64,000 nucleotides of DNA from Dyella thiooxydans (GCF_001641285.1 NZ_CP014841.1:1426001-1490000), one strand, 5' to 3'. Numbered from the stretch's first letter, positions 9,499 to 18,661 are shown. A program made the numbers and translations. Notes: generated by a model not told the origin, from the letters alone.

Positions 9499-10353
9499 TC
9501 AGCCCTCCCGCGCCGCCAGCCGCCCCTGCTCGCGGATCAACGCCTCCTCGCGGGCGTCGATGATCGACTGCATCACGCTGTCCACGTCCGCCTCCCGCTC
9601 GTCGAACGCGAACTCGCCGGTCAGCGGGGTGTCCGCCTGCAGCCCGCTCTGCTCGAACAGCGCCCACATTTCTTCCGCGTAGTGCGTGTCCAGCAGCTCC
9701 GGCGCGAACCGCGCCAGGCTGATGGTGAGGTTGCCGACGTCGCGGCGAAGCATGAAGCGGGCGTTGTTGTTGCCTGCCGCGCTGACCGCCTGCGGCAGGT
9801 CGATGATCACCGGTCCGTCCGCGCCCACCAGCACGTTGTATTCGGACAGGTCGCCATGGATCAGGCCCAGGCCGAGCATCCGCGCGACCTGCTGCATCAG
9901 GGCGCGGTGCCAGGCGCGCGCGGTGTCCGGAGCCAGGTCGACCTCGCCCAGCCGCGGTGCCGGCTGGCCGTCCTCGTCGGCCACCATCTCCATCAGCAGT
10001 ACGCCACTGAAGTAGCCGTGCGGCCGCGGAACCCGCAACCCGGCATCGTGCAGCAGGTACAGCGCGTCGACCTCGGCGTTCTTCCACGCCGCCTCGGCCT
10101 CGCGCCGGCCGAACTTGGTCGACTTGCCCATTGCCCGGGCCTCGCGGCTGCCGCGCACCTTGCGGCCTTCCTGGTACTGGACACGCTGCTGGAAGCTGCG
10201 CTGGCCCATGTCCTTGTAGACCTTGGCGCAGCGGATCGCCTCGCCACAGCGAACCACGTAGACGGAGGCCTCCTTGCCGCTCTTGAGCGGCCGCAGCACC
10301 TCGTCGATCACGCCGTCTTCGATCAGCGGCTGCAGGCCGTGGGGAATCTTCAT
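9499..10353 (-). CDS. RIO-type serine protein kinase
   Basis: 284-residue RIO1-like atypical kinase. GKEASVYVV supplies the nucleotide-binding loop, CAKVYK the ATP-binding Lys, HGDLSEYNVLV the catalytic loop with Asp and Asn, and IIDLPQAV the metal-binding Asp. Archaeal and eukaryotic RIO proteins act in ribosome maturation; the bacterial role is unclear. The frame extends 43 codons upstream but without homology, so I start at the ATG at 10353 (MKIPHGLQPL). Its 3' end converges on the terminator at 9445. It starts 62 bp downstream of the flavin-dependent oxidoreductase stop, on the same strand. Confidence 0.9.
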   Translation of the reverse strand: MKIPHGLQPLIEDGVIDEVLRPLKSGKEASVYVVRCGEAIRCAKVYKDMGQRSFQQRVQYQEGRKVRGSREARAMGKSTKFGRREAEAAWKNAEVDALYLLHDAGLRVPRPHGYFSGVLLMEMVADEDGQPAPRLGEVDLAPDTARAWHRALMQQVARMLGLGLIHGDLSEYNVLVGADGPVIIDLPQAVSAAGNNNARFMLRRDVGNLTISLARFAPELLDTHYAEEMWALFEQSGLQADTPLTGEFAFDEREADVDSVMQSIIDAREEALIREQGRLAAREG

Positions 10354-10414
10354 GCGATGGGGCCGGGCCGTACGGGGGAATCGGCCATGATGCCTGAACC
10401 GCGCATCCCGGCGC

Positions 10415-11413
10415 TCATGCGGTCGCGACGAGCGCGTCGCGAACCCCGGCGGCCAGCTCGAACGAGCGCAGCCGCGCGGCATGGTCGAAGACGTTGGCGG
10501 TGATCATCAGCTCGTCCGGGCGGTGCCGCTCGATGAAGGCGCGGAGGCCGGCCTCGGCGGTGGCCGGATCACCTACCACGGCACAGGCCAGCGCATGCTC
10601 GACGCCTAGCTTTTCGGCCGGGGTCCAGAACGCCTCGATGTCGTCCAGCGGCGGCGGAATCAGCCCAGGCCGCCCCCGCCGCAGGTTGACGAAGGCCTGC
10701 TGCTGGGTGGTGAACAGCCGCCGCGCCTCGGCGTCGGTGTCGGCTACCACCACGTTGGCGGCGAGGATCGCGTAGGGCGCGGCCAGTCGTGCCGAGGGGC
10801 GGAAATCGCGGCGGTAGATCGCCAGCGCCTGGTCCATTGCATCCGGCGCGAAGTGCGAGGCGAACGCGTACGGCAGGCCCAGCTGCGCCGCCAGCCGCGC
10901 GCCGAACAGGCTGGAGCCGAGCAGCCACACCGGCACGTCCAGCCCGGCACCTGGCACGGCCCGCACCGGCTGGCCCGGCGCGGCCGGTTCGAAATAGCCG
11001 AGCAGTTCGACCACATCGTCCGGGAAGGTGTCGGCCCGCTCGAAGTAGCGGCGCAGCGCACGCGCCGTGGCCTGGTCGGTGCCGGGCGCCCGGCCCAGGC
11101 CCAGGTCGATCCGGCCCGGATACAGGGCGGCCAGGGTGCCGAACTGCTCGGCCACCTGCAGCGGCGAATGGTTCGGCAGCATGATGCCGCCGGCACCGAC
11201 GCGGATGGTCGAGGTGCCGCCGGCGATATGACCGATCAGCACGGCAGTGGCAGCGCTGGCGATACCAGGCATATTGTGGTGCTCGGCCAGCCAGTAGCGC
11301 CGGTAACCCAGGCGCTCGCCGAGCCGGGCCAGATCGAGGCTGTTGCGGAAGGACCGGGACGCGTCGCTGCCTTCGGTGACGGGTGCCAGATCAAGGATCG
11401 AAAAGGGGATCAT
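10415..11413 (-). CDS. LLM class flavin-dependent oxidoreductase (bacterial luciferase-like)
   Basis: 332-residue FMN-dependent monooxygenase-like protein with the luciferase TIM-barrel fold (YhbW/MsnO8-like subgroup). Family signatures: SILDLAPV at the N-terminus, [52 protein letters not shown], and VWLLGSS. The start is the ATG at 11413 (MIPFSIL), since 19 upstream in-frame codons show no homology. The substrate is unknown; relatives oxidise aldehydes, sulfonates or secondary metabolites. Divergent from the HDOD gene. Confidence 0.9.
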   Translation of the reverse strand: MIPFSILDLAPVTEGSDASRSFRNSLDLARLGERLGYRRYWLAEHHNMPGIASAATAVLIGHIAGGTSTIRVGAGGIMLPNHSPLQVAEQFGTLAALYPGRIDLGLGRAPGTDQATARALRRYFERADTFPDDVVELLGYFEPAAPGQPVRAVPGAGLDVPVWLLGSSLFGARLAAQLGLPYAFASHFAPDAMDQALAIYRRDFRPSARLAAPYAILAANVVVADTDAEARRLFTTQQQAFVNLRRGRPGLIPPPLDDIEAFWTPAEKLGVEHALACAVVGDPATAEAGLRAFIERHRPDELMITANVFDHAARLRSFELAAGVRDALVATA

Positions 11414-11550
11414 GGGGGCGTCGGAGGGGGGAGAACCGGCTAGATGGGGCCTGCGGACCATCCGCTCCACCCCTGACGCTTCATTTTTCTGTGCGGTGGC
11501 CGTTAAGACCGGGGCGAGAGCCGGGGGGAACCCGGCCAGGGATGGGGTGC

Positions 11551-12579
11551 ATGGGCAAGCTGTGGCGCTGGATTCTTGGCTATTCGGACGCTGCGCCGGC
11601 GGCGCGGACGTCTGTTGCCGCGCCGGCGCCGCTCCGCGATGTCATCAGGGACACCCCCGAGGCGGTACCGCTGGCCCAGCTCGACGAACGCTTCCACCGG
11701 TTCGTGCTGGGCCTGCCGGACTACGCGGTCGACGAGCCGAGCCTGGAGGAGCGCACCCTGCTGCGCCGCCTGCAGTTGCACAGCGTGCAGTTCGACGTGC
11801 GCAGCCTGCCCCGCCTGCCCACCGTGCTGCCTCAGCTGCTGCGCTCGCTCAAGGCCGACAACGTCGGCGGTGCCCAGCTGTCCAAGCTGATCGGCCGCGA
11901 CCCGGTGCTGGTGGGCGAGGTGATGCGGGTCAGCCGAAGCATCTACTACCGCACCCTGCATCCGATCCAGAGTCTTCAGCACGCCGTGGTGCTGCTGGGC
12001 CAGGACGGCCTGCGCCGGGTGGTCACCATGCACGTGATGAAGCCGATCCTCCATGCCAGCGCCGGCATGTTCGGCCACGTCGCCGGCCAGCGCCTGTGGG
12101 AGCACGCCGAGCGCTGCGCGCACGCCTGCGCCTACCTGGGGAAGTCCACCTCGGACCCGTTCGAGGCGTATCTGGCCGGCATTGTGTGCAACACCGGCAC
12201 CGGCGCCGTGGTGCGCCTGCTCGACCAGGAGGCTCCGGCCGAAATCGGCCCGCTCACCGGCCAGTTCCTGGCCGCCTGCGCCCGGCTGGGAGCCCAGATT
12301 TCGCTGAAGGCCGCCCAGCACTGGGATCTGCCGGCCAATGTGCTTGCGGCGCTGGAGGAACGTGCCGACGGACGCACGCCCCCGTCCTCGCAACTGGGGC
12401 GCGCGCTGGCCTGCGCCGACACGCTGACCATGACCCAGGTGCTGTGCGACCACGGCCTGCTGCCCAGCGGCGCCAGCCCGGTCGGGGCGCAGTGCGAGTT
12501 CTTCCCCGCCGCGATGATCGAGCGCTGCCAGCAGGACCTGCAACGCCAATTCCGCGAGGCCGAGGCGCAGCCGGACTAG
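11551..12579 (+). CDS. HDOD domain-containing protein
   Basis: 342-residue cytoplasmic HDOD protein (HD-related output domain), a signalling domain that in Xanthomonas and Vibrio is tied to c-di-GMP, chemotaxis or stress responses. The domain spans about residues 85-285: [30 protein letters not shown]-like [40 protein letters not shown]. As usual for HDOD, the catalytic HD residues of true HD hydrolases are not conserved. Possible ATGs lie at 11542 and 11551; 11551 has the better spacing to a G-rich ribosome binding site. Converges on the lipoprotein gene with 6 bp between stops. Confidence 0.85.
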   Translation: MGKLWRWILGYSDAAPAARTSVAAPAPLRDVIRDTPEAVPLAQLDERFHRFVLGLPDYAVDEPSLEERTLLRRLQLHSVQFDVRSLPRLPTVLPQLLRSLKADNVGGAQLSKLIGRDPVLVGEVMRVSRSIYYRTLHPIQSLQHAVVLLGQDGLRRVVTMHVMKPILHASAGMFGHVAGQRLWEHAERCAHACAYLGKSTSDPFEAYLAGIVCNTGTGAVVRLLDQEAPAEIGPLTGQFLAACARLGAQISLKAAQHWDLPANVLAALEERADGRTPPSSQLGRALACADTLTMTQVLCDHGLLPSGASPVGAQCEFFPAAMIERCQQDLQRQFREAEAQPD

Positions 12580-12585
12580 ACCGGC

Positions 12586-13107
12586 CTACTTCGGCAGGCT
12601 GTTGCGGACGTCCGGCTCGAGCCCGGCGGCGATCTGCGCGGCTCCATCGCGCAGCAGGGTGACCAGCGCACGGGCATAGGCCGCGTTGTCGGAGCCGGTC
12701 GGCACCTTGGTCGTGGACGTGGCCCGGTAGTCATGGCTGGATACATAGCCGCGGGCATTGATGACGCAGTGGAGCGACAACTCCAGTCGCACCGCGTCCG
12801 GCGCGTCCTCGTCGCCGCCGCGGAGGGCGGCCTTCGGCCCGTCGCAGGCGATCGTGAGGTTGGTGAAGTAATCCTTCTGCACCGCCGCACGCAGCTGTGC
12901 CTCCAGCGCCTTGGCCAGTGGCGGCTCGGGCTGGAGCTTCACGCTCTGGTCCAGCCCTTTCACCTCGAGTTGCTCCGGCCCGTCGCCGAGAATCAGCCAG
13001 GGCGCCTGGTTCGGCACCACCAGCGTGTCGAGCGCGACCGGCGTGCGGACGTCGTGGCTGCATGCGGCGAGCAGTGTGACTCCCGCCGCGACCAGGATGC
13101 GTTTCAT
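12586..13107 (-). CDS. YajG-like hypothetical lipoprotein
   Basis: 173-residue predicted lipoprotein: MKRILVAAGVTLLAAC gives a signal peptide with lipobox LLAAC, so Cys16 is the acylation site. The mature part is soluble and contains a segment with paired Asp/Gln and LEAQLRAAVQKDYF that resembles the YajG/uncharacterised-lipoprotein group, where the protein is thought to be envelope-anchored with unknown role. I could not find catalytic motifs. The assignment as lipoprotein is strong; the family is tentative. Confidence 0.75.
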   Translation of the reverse strand: MKRILVAAGVTLLAACSHDVRTPVALDTLVVPNQAPWLILGDGPEQLEVKGLDQSVKLQPEPPLAKALEAQLRAAVQKDYFTNLTIACDGPKAALRGGDEDAPDAVRLELSLHCVINARGYVSSHDYRATSTTKVPTGSDNAAYARALVTLLRDGAAQIAAGLEPDVRNSLPK

Positions 13108-13382
13108 GGTTTGCCCCCCGTTTTGCTGATACCGCTCGAGCCTAACCGGCGCGCCTCCATGCGATCAACGTCGATGGGTCACGAAACCGGGAAGATCCTG
13201 CAACCGATTCGCCCGGCCGTTCGTACGCTGGGAGCGTAGGCGTCGGAAGGTCGACCCCGTCGACTCAAGGTCGCGTCACGCATTGCCGATAAGGACAAGC
13301 GGCTCGCGGGCCTTGCCCCGCATCCCGGGGGCGGACGACAGCACCGTGGCTCGCTCCGCCACGTCACCGGAAGAGCCTGCCC

Positions 13383-14078
13383 TTGAGATCACCATCATCC
13401 ACACGTGTCTTCCACGGCTTCGCCGCCGGGCTGGCGATCATGCTCGCATCCGCCACCGGCGCCTGCGCATCGGTGCTGCAGGTCAGGGTGCACGACACGC
13501 ACGGCGCACCCGTCACCGATGCCGTGGTCTCGCTGCAGCCGCTGGACCGACCCGCGCCACCAGCACATGACGCCCTCGCCACCATGGATCAGCGCAACCT
13601 CAGTTTCGTGCCGCAGGTGCTGGTGGTGCAGACGGGCAGCAAGGTGCGCTTCCCCAACAGCGACAATGTGCGCCACCACGTCTATTCGTTTTCGCCAGCC
13701 AAGCGCTTCGAACTGAAGCTCTACGCCGGCAACCACGCGTCCACCGTGCTTTTCGATCACCCCGGAGTGGACGTGCTCGGCTGCAACATCCACGACTGGA
13801 TGCTTGGGTACGTGGTGGTGGTCGATACGCCCTGGTTCGCCAAGACCGGACCGGAAGGCGTGGCCACGCTCGAAGCGCCGCGCGGTCGCTACACGCTCCA
13901 GCTGTGGGACGCACGGCAGGATCCCGCTACGCCACCGGCCGGTGGGACCGTGATCCTCGACGGGACACCCGCGCAGCGGCAGTACACGCTCGCGCTGCAC
14001 CCGCCCGAGCTCACCAACACAGCGCCGCCGAATCTCGAGATCGGCCTGGGGGACCGGGCCCCATCGCATGCGCATTGA
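13383..14078 (+). CDS. periplasmic cupredoxin (methylamine-utilisation-like)
   Basis: 231-residue secreted cupredoxin-fold protein. A TTG start at 13383 is needed to give the full signal peptide (RSPSSTRVFHGFAAGL then ATGACA); GGAAGAG lies upstream and the first in-frame ATG falls inside the hydrophobic core. Type 1 copper ligands are visible: His in NVRHHVYSFS, then Cys, His and Met in GCNIHDWML. An Ig-like segment precedes the copper domain. The 3' end overlaps the next gene by 11 bp, so it opens the four-gene cassette. Relatives are annotated as methylamine utilisation proteins, but no methylamine dehydrogenase genes are nearby; electron transfer or redox sensing for the downstream sensor is more plausible. 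Confidence 0.85.
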   Translation: MRSPSSTRVFHGFAAGLAIMLASATGACASVLQVRVHDTHGAPVTDAVVSLQPLDRPAPPAHDALATMDQRNLSFVPQVLVVQTGSKVRFPNSDNVRHHVYSFSPAKRFELKLYAGNHASTVLFDHPGVDVLGCNIHDWMLGYVVVVDTPWFAKTGPEGVATLEAPRGRYTLQLWDARQDPATPPAGGTVILDGTPAQRQYTLALHPPELTNTAPPNLEIGLGDRAPSHAH

Positions 14079-16434
14079 TTTCCGCGCCCGCCTCGCGCTG
14101 CTGCTGCTGGGCCTGTTCGTGCTGGTGCAGGTGCCCACCTTCCTGGCGTTCTACTACGCCACCCGGCAGAGCGCGCTGAACCAGGCGCAGGCGCGACTGG
14201 ACGCCGGCGCGAGCGTGTTCGGCGACCTGCTGGCCAGTCGCGGCAGCCAGCTGCAGGACGCGGTGCGCGTCACCACCGCGGACTTCGGCTTCAAGCAGGC
14301 GGTGGCCACGGGCGACAAACCCACCATCCACTCGGTGCTCTACAACCAGGGCCACCGCATCGCCGCCGACCTCACCGTGCTGACCCGGCTCGACGGCCAC
14401 GTGGTCGCCAGCCTCGACGGCGACGGGCGCAGCGTGCCCGCCGGCGACTGGTCGGGACTGGTCGCCGGCGCGGATGCGAACGCCAGCGGCACCTCGGTGG
14501 CGGTCATCGGCGGGCGGCCCTACCAGCTGGTGATCGTGCCGGTCCGCGCGCCGACGCCGATCGCCTGGGTCGGCATGGGCTTCGCCCTCGACGGCAAGCT
14601 GGCGCGCACGCTGAAGGAGCTGACCGGGGTGGAGGTGAGCTTCGTGGCGCGCGACGACGACGGCCAGCGCTGGGTCGCCAGCACCCTGCCCGCTCCCGGC
14701 ACCACCGAACGGGACGCGCTGTTCGCCGCGGCCGGCGGACGCGGTGGCGAACCCAGGCTGGTGGCGCTGGGTCCGCACGACTATTTCACCCGCTGGCAGC
14801 CGCTGCCCGGCCGTGGCGGCACCGCCGGCGCGCTGCTGCAGTACTCGCGCGACCGGGCGCTGTCGAGCTACCACGCGCTCGGCGGCGAGCTGCTGCTGAT
14901 CGCGCTGGTATCACTGCTCGCCTCGATCGGCGGCGTGCTGTGGCTGTCGCGCAACGTGACCCGTCCGGTCTCGCAGCTCGCCGAGGCGGCCCGGCGCATC
15001 GGCCACGGCGACTACCTCGGACTGGTGCCGGTGGAGCACAACGATGAGCTCGGCCAGCTGGCCGAGGCGTTCAACGCCATGCAGCGCGGCATCGCCCGGC
15101 GCGAGCGGCAGATCGCCCATGCGGCCTTCCACGACAACCTCACCTCATTGCCGAACCGGGCGCGCATGCAGCAGCTGCTGGGCGAAGCGCTGGCACGGGC
15201 GCGCGACGACGGCCAGCCGCTCGGTGTGCTGATGCTGGACCTGGACCGCTTCAAGGAAATCAACGACACCATGGGCCACGCCATCGGCGATCGCGTGCTG
15301 ATCGAGGTGGCCCAGCGCCTGCAGGCCGCCCTTGCCGAGGGCGACGCGCTTGCGCGCTTCGGCGGCGACGAGTTCGTGCTGGTGGTCGGCGCGGTCGACC
15401 GCGCCGCGCTGGACGCCCGGGTCGAAGCGGTGGTCGCCGGCGTCTCGCAGCCGGTGACAGCGGGCGCGGTGGAGCTGTTCCTGGAGGCCAGCGCCGGCAT
15501 GGCGGTGTTCCCCGAGCACGGCGAACATCCGGACGACCTGCTGCGCCGCGCCGACATCGCGATGTACGACGCCAAGAAGGCGCGCCAGCGACTGCAGGTG
15601 TACCGCACCGGCCGCGACGCCGAACACCTGCACCGGCTCTCGCTGGTCAACGACCTGCGCCGCGCGGTGCCCAACGGCGAGCTGGAGCTCCACTACCAGC
15701 CCAAGCTGCAGCTCAGCAGCCGGCGCGTCGCCCATGTCGAGGCACTGCTGCGCTGGCGCCACCCGCAGCACGGACTGGTGCCGCCGGACGAGTTCATCCC
15801 GTTGGCCGAACACTCCGGCCTGATCCGCTCGCTCACCGACTGGGTGCTGCACGAGGTGATCCGGCAATGCGCCGAATGGGCCGACAGCGGACTGGACATC
15901 GGCATCGCGCTGAACCTGTCGGCGATGGACCTGGGCAGCGGCGACCTGCCCGACGTGCTGGCGCGCCACCTCGCCCGCTACCGGCTCGACCCGGGCCGGC
16001 TGGTGCTGGAGATCACCGAGACCGCGGTGATGCGCGACGCCTTCTACTCGCTGGAGGTGCTCAACCGCCTCAAGGCGTGCGGCGTGATGCTGGCGATCGA
16101 CGATTTCGGCACCGGCTACTCCTCGCTGTCGCACCTCAAGCGCCTACCGGTGGACGAGCTGAAGATCGACAAGTCCTTCGTGATCGGCATGGACCAGGAC
16201 GAGGACGACGCGGTGATCGTGCGCTCGACCATCGAGCTGGCCCACAACATGGGGCTGAAGGTGGTGGCCGAGGGCGTGGAGACCGAGGCCACCATGGAGC
16301 TGCTGCACCGCTACCGCTGCGACAGCGTGCAGGGCTACCTGATCAGCCGGCCGATGGCCGTCGCCGAGGCCACGCGCTGGCTGGGCGAGGCGAGCCGGCG
16401 GTACAACGCCGAAGCGGCGGGCACGGTGGCATGA
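14068..16434 (+). CDS. membrane Cache-HAMP-GGDEF-EAL protein
   Basis: 788-residue bifunctional c-di-GMP protein anchored in the inner membrane. Order: TM helix (about 10-30), periplasmic Cache-like sensor (about 31-270), second TM (LLLIALVSLLASIGGVLWL, about 273-295), HAMP (about 296-350), GGDEF (about 355-515; RFGGDEF), EAL (about 530-780; VEALLRWRHP and DDFGTGYSSLSHL). The GGDEF and EAL motifs are intact. The I-site RxxD is lost (AEGD at that place), so the cyclase would escape product inhibition. Its start lies inside the cupredoxin gene and its stop overlaps the next ATG, implying translational coupling. The periplasmic ligand may relate to the cupredoxin and hemoglobin encoded beside it. 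Confidence 0.92.
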   Translation: MRIDFRARLALLLLGLFVLVQVPTFLAFYYATRQSALNQAQARLDAGASVFGDLLASRGSQLQDAVRVTTADFGFKQAVATGDKPTIHSVLYNQGHRIAADLTVLTRLDGHVVASLDGDGRSVPAGDWSGLVAGADANASGTSVAVIGGRPYQLVIVPVRAPTPIAWVGMGFALDGKLARTLKELTGVEVSFVARDDDGQRWVASTLPAPGTTERDALFAAAGGRGGEPRLVALGPHDYFTRWQPLPGRGGTAGALLQYSRDRALSSYHALGGELLLIALVSLLASIGGVLWLSRNVTRPVSQLAEAARRIGHGDYLGLVPVEHNDELGQLAEAFNAMQRGIARRERQIAHAAFHDNLTSLPNRARMQQLLGEALARARDDGQPLGVLMLDLDRFKEINDTMGHAIGDRVLIEVAQRLQAALAEGDALARFGGDEFVLVVGAVDRAALDARVEAVVAGVSQPVTAGAVELFLEASAGMAVFPEHGEHPDDLLRRADIAMYDAKKARQRLQVYRTGRDAEHLHRLSLVNDLRRAVPNGELELHYQPKLQLSSRRVAHVEALLRWRHPQHGLVPPDEFIPLAEHSGLIRSLTDWVLHEVIRQCAEWADSGLDIGIALNLSAMDLGSGDLPDVLARHLARYRLDPGRLVLEITETAVMRDAFYSLEVLNRLKACGVMLAIDDFGTGYSSLSHLKRLPVDELKIDKSFVIGMDQDEDDAVIVRSTIELAHNMGLKVVAEGVETEATMELLHRYRCDSVQGYLISRPMAVAEATRWLGEASRRYNAEAAGTVA

Positions 16435-17285
16435 AGGCGGCCTTCGCCATGCTCGCCGTGCTCGCCCTGTCGCCGGTCGTTGCATGCGCCGGCGACGGCC
16501 GCCTGCTCGCCACCGGCGGCGTGACCGAGGTCGAGGGCAGCGCCGGCGGCGGCCTGGTGCCGTGGGCGGTGCTGGCCGGCTACGGCACCCGCGACGAGGT
16601 CGGGGCCACCGCCTTCCGCACCCGGCTCGACCTGCCCGACTACCGGCTCGATGCCTGGGGAGCCGCGTTCACCTGGCACGACCGGGTGGAGTTCTCCGTG
16701 GCGCGCGACCGCTTCGACCTGGGCACGCTTGGCCAGGCCATCGGCCTGCCCGGGGCCGCACTGCGCCAGGACGTGATCAGCGCCAAGCTGCGTCTTGCCG
16801 GCGATCTGGTGTACGGCCCGTGGCCGCAGCTCGCGGTGGGCGTGCAGCACAAGCGCCTGCTGGATTTCACCATCCCGCGGCTGGTCGGCGCACGGCGCGA
16901 CCGTGGCACCGACGTCTATCTCGCCGCCAGCCAGGTGCTGCTCGGCGCCGCTGGCGGCTACAACCTGTTGTGGAACGCGACGCTGCGCTCCACCGCGGCC
17001 AACCAGTTCGGCCTGCTCGGCTTCGGCGGCGACCGTGGCGGGCGCCGGCTGGTCGGCGAGGGCTCGCTGGCGGTGCTGCTGGATCCGCACGTGGCGGTGG
17101 GCGCCGAATACCGGCAGAAGCCGGACCATCTCTCGTTCGCCCGCGAGAGCCGCGCGGCCGACCTTTTCGTCGCCTGGTTCCCGGACAAGCACGTGTCGCT
17201 GACCGCAGCCTACGTGTCGCTCGGCCCGGTCGCCGGGCTGCGCGACCAGCGCGGCTGGTACCTCTCGCTGCAGGGGAGCCTGTGA
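16431..17285 (+). CDS. DUF3034 family outer-membrane-like protein
   Basis: 284 residues with a signal peptide (MKAAFAMLAVLALSPVVACA). The mature protein is rich in alternating amphipathic strands (RLDLPDYRLDAWGAAFTW, LAVGVQHKRLLDFTIP) as in small outer-membrane barrels, and it fits DUF3034, whose function is unknown. The ATG overlaps the preceding stop (ATGA). Homologues commonly sit beside truncated hemoglobin and GGDEF-EAL genes in other proteobacteria, as far as I recall, which suggests a conserved envelope module. GGLLGF/GGDRGGRR loops would be extracellular or periplasmic turns. Confidence 0.78.
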   Translation: MKAAFAMLAVLALSPVVACAGDGRLLATGGVTEVEGSAGGGLVPWAVLAGYGTRDEVGATAFRTRLDLPDYRLDAWGAAFTWHDRVEFSVARDRFDLGTLGQAIGLPGAALRQDVISAKLRLAGDLVYGPWPQLAVGVQHKRLLDFTIPRLVGARRDRGTDVYLAASQVLLGAAGGYNLLWNATLRSTAANQFGLLGFGGDRGGRRLVGEGSLAVLLDPHVAVGAEYRQKPDHLSFARESRAADLFVAWFPDKHVSLTAAYVSLGPVAGLRDQRGWYLSLQGSL

Positions 17286-17287
17286 CG

Positions 17288-17710
17288 ATGCGGCGCCTCG
17301 CCCCGCTTGCCGCGCTCGCGCTGCTGGCCGCCTGTGCCGGCGCGCCGAACCGCGAGCCGACGCTGTACGAGCAGCTCGGTGGGCGCGACGGCATCGCGGC
17401 GATCACCGACCACCTGCTCGACGCGTTCGCCCGCGACCCGCGGGTGGCCCCGACCTTCGATCATGTCGACATCCGGCGCTTCCGCCGCTACTTCGCCGAC
17501 TACCTGTGCCAGACCGCCGACGGCCCCTGCCGCTACACCGGCGACCCGATGTCCGAGGTGCATCGTGGCATGCACATCGACGAAGCGATGTTCAACGCGG
17601 TCGTGCAGGACCTGATCATCGCGATGGACCGGGAACACGTCCCGGTACGCGTGCAGAACCGGCTGCTGGCCCGCCTGGCGCCGCAGCGCAAGGACATCAT
17701 CTACCACTGA
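17288..17710 (+). CDS. group 1 truncated hemoglobin, predicted lipoprotein
   Basis: 140 residues. The globin body (from TLYEQLGGRDGIAAITDHLLDAF) is typical of group 1 trHb; the proximal heme His is in EVHRGMHI. Unlike cytosolic trHbs, it begins with MRRLAPLAALALLAAC, a lipoprotein signal with lipobox LAAC, so the heme domain should be membrane-tethered in the periplasm. An in-frame GTG two codons earlier exists, but GGGGAG at 17273 is well spaced only for the ATG at 17288. Starts 2 bp after the DUF3034 stop and closes the cassette. Likely binds O2 or NO; whether it signals to the Cache-GGDEF-EAL protein is inference. Confidence 0.9.
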   Translation: MRRLAPLAALALLAACAGAPNREPTLYEQLGGRDGIAAITDHLLDAFARDPRVAPTFDHVDIRRFRRYFADYLCQTADGPCRYTGDPMSEVHRGMHIDEAMFNAVVQDLIIAMDREHVPVRVQNRLLARLAPQRKDIIYH

Positions 17711-17719
17711 ACACCGGTC

Positions 17720-17893
17720 TCAGGCCGGCGCGTCCGGATGACGGGCGCGCCACGCCGCCAGCGCCTCGCCGTACTCGCCCAGCGCCTGCTCGTACAGATC
17801 GTAGACACAGGGGATGCAGCCCTGGCCACAGCACTCGCCGGGCTCGGGCTCCGGCGGAGGCTGCGGCCTGGGATCACGTTCCAGTTCCGCCAT
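17720..17893 (-). CDS. oxidoreductase-like domain protein (PF09791 type)
   Basis: 57-residue protein: proline-rich N-terminus (RPQPPPEPEPGECC) followed by the Cys motif ECCGQGCIPCVYDLYEQAL that defines the oxidoreductase-like N-terminal domain. The four Cys and the CVYDLYE segment are conserved in short bacterial and eukaryotic members; the biochemical role is unknown, with Fe-S or metal binding suspected. ATG at 17893, stop at 17720; the start lies 3 bp after the stop of the secreted methyltransferase, so the two are almost certainly co-transcribed. Convergent with the truncated hemoglobin gene, with 9 bp between stops. Confidence 0.85.
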   Translation of the reverse strand: MAELERDPRPQPPPEPEPGECCGQGCIPCVYDLYEQALGEYGEALAAWRARHPDAPA

Positions 17894-17896
17894 CGA

Positions 17897-18661
17897 TCAG
17901 TGCGCGGGCTTGCGGAAGCGGTAGGCGAACTGGTCGGTATGCCCGCGGATCGACGGATCGAACACCTTGATGTCGTGCGGATCCTTCGGGTTGCGCAAGA
18001 CCTTGCTCTCGCCGTCGAACACGAAGCCGACCGACTCGACCTGCTTCTTCACGATGGCCGGGTCGATCCGGTGCAATGTATCGGTATCGCTCATGCCGGA
18101 TCCGGCCGGCGCCACGTGGTCGACCACCACGAACAGGCCGCCGGGCTTGAGCGCGTCGTACACCTGCTTGTCGAACGCCACCGGGTCGACGTGGCCCATG
18201 AACTTGTCCGGATAGTCGTGGTAGTTCTGCGAGGTGAACACCAGATCCACCGGCTCGGGCGTAGAGAATTGCGTCGCCGGCTGCACCAGCACGCTGATGT
18301 TGGCGTAATGCGGCTCCTGCGAGAGCTTGCGCAGGTTGGCCGAATCGGGCTGGGACACCTTGTCGTAGGCGTCGGGCCAGATGCCGTAGACATGGCCTTT
18401 CGGGCCCACGATCACGCTAAACACCCGGCTGAAGTAGCCGCTGCCGGGGATCAGGTCCACCACCTTCTGACCCGGCTTCACCTCGGCAAAGGTCATCAGC
18501 GCGCCGATCTTGCGGCGCGCGTCGTTGGCAGCGTCCGCCTTGCGCGCCGGATCGGCGACGGCGGCGCGCACGTAGGACGGTTCCGTCCTGGCATGGGACG
18601 AGGCGACAGCGGCCATCGGCATCAGCAACGCCAGGCTGGCGGCAAGCAGGGTAAGGCGCAT
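17897..18661 (-). CDS. class I SAM-dependent methyltransferase with signal peptide
   Basis: 254 residues of the COG4798 'predicted methyltransferase' type. A convincing signal peptide (MRLTLLAASLALLMPMAAVA) is followed by a Rossmann methyltransferase domain: motif I VVDLIPGSGYFSRVF, VYGIWPDAYD, LVFTSQNYHDY, and LKPGGLFVVVDHVA. Export would place the SAM domain in the periplasm, where SAM is not known to be available, so it may act otherwise or act before export. Transcribed away from the diguanylate cyclase gene; followed immediately by the 57-residue Cys protein. Family firm, substrate unknown. Confidence 0.88.
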   Translation of the reverse strand: MRLTLLAASLALLMPMAAVASSHARTEPSYVRAAVADPARKADAANDARRKIGALMTFAEVKPGQKVVDLIPGSGYFSRVFSVIVGPKGHVYGIWPDAYDKVSQPDSANLRKLSQEPHYANISVLVQPATQFSTPEPVDLVFTSQNYHDYPDKFMGHVDPVAFDKQVYDALKPGGLFVVVDHVAPAGSGMSDTDTLHRIDPAIVKKQVESVGFVFDGESKVLRNPKDPHDIKVFDPSIRGHTDQFAYRFRKPAH

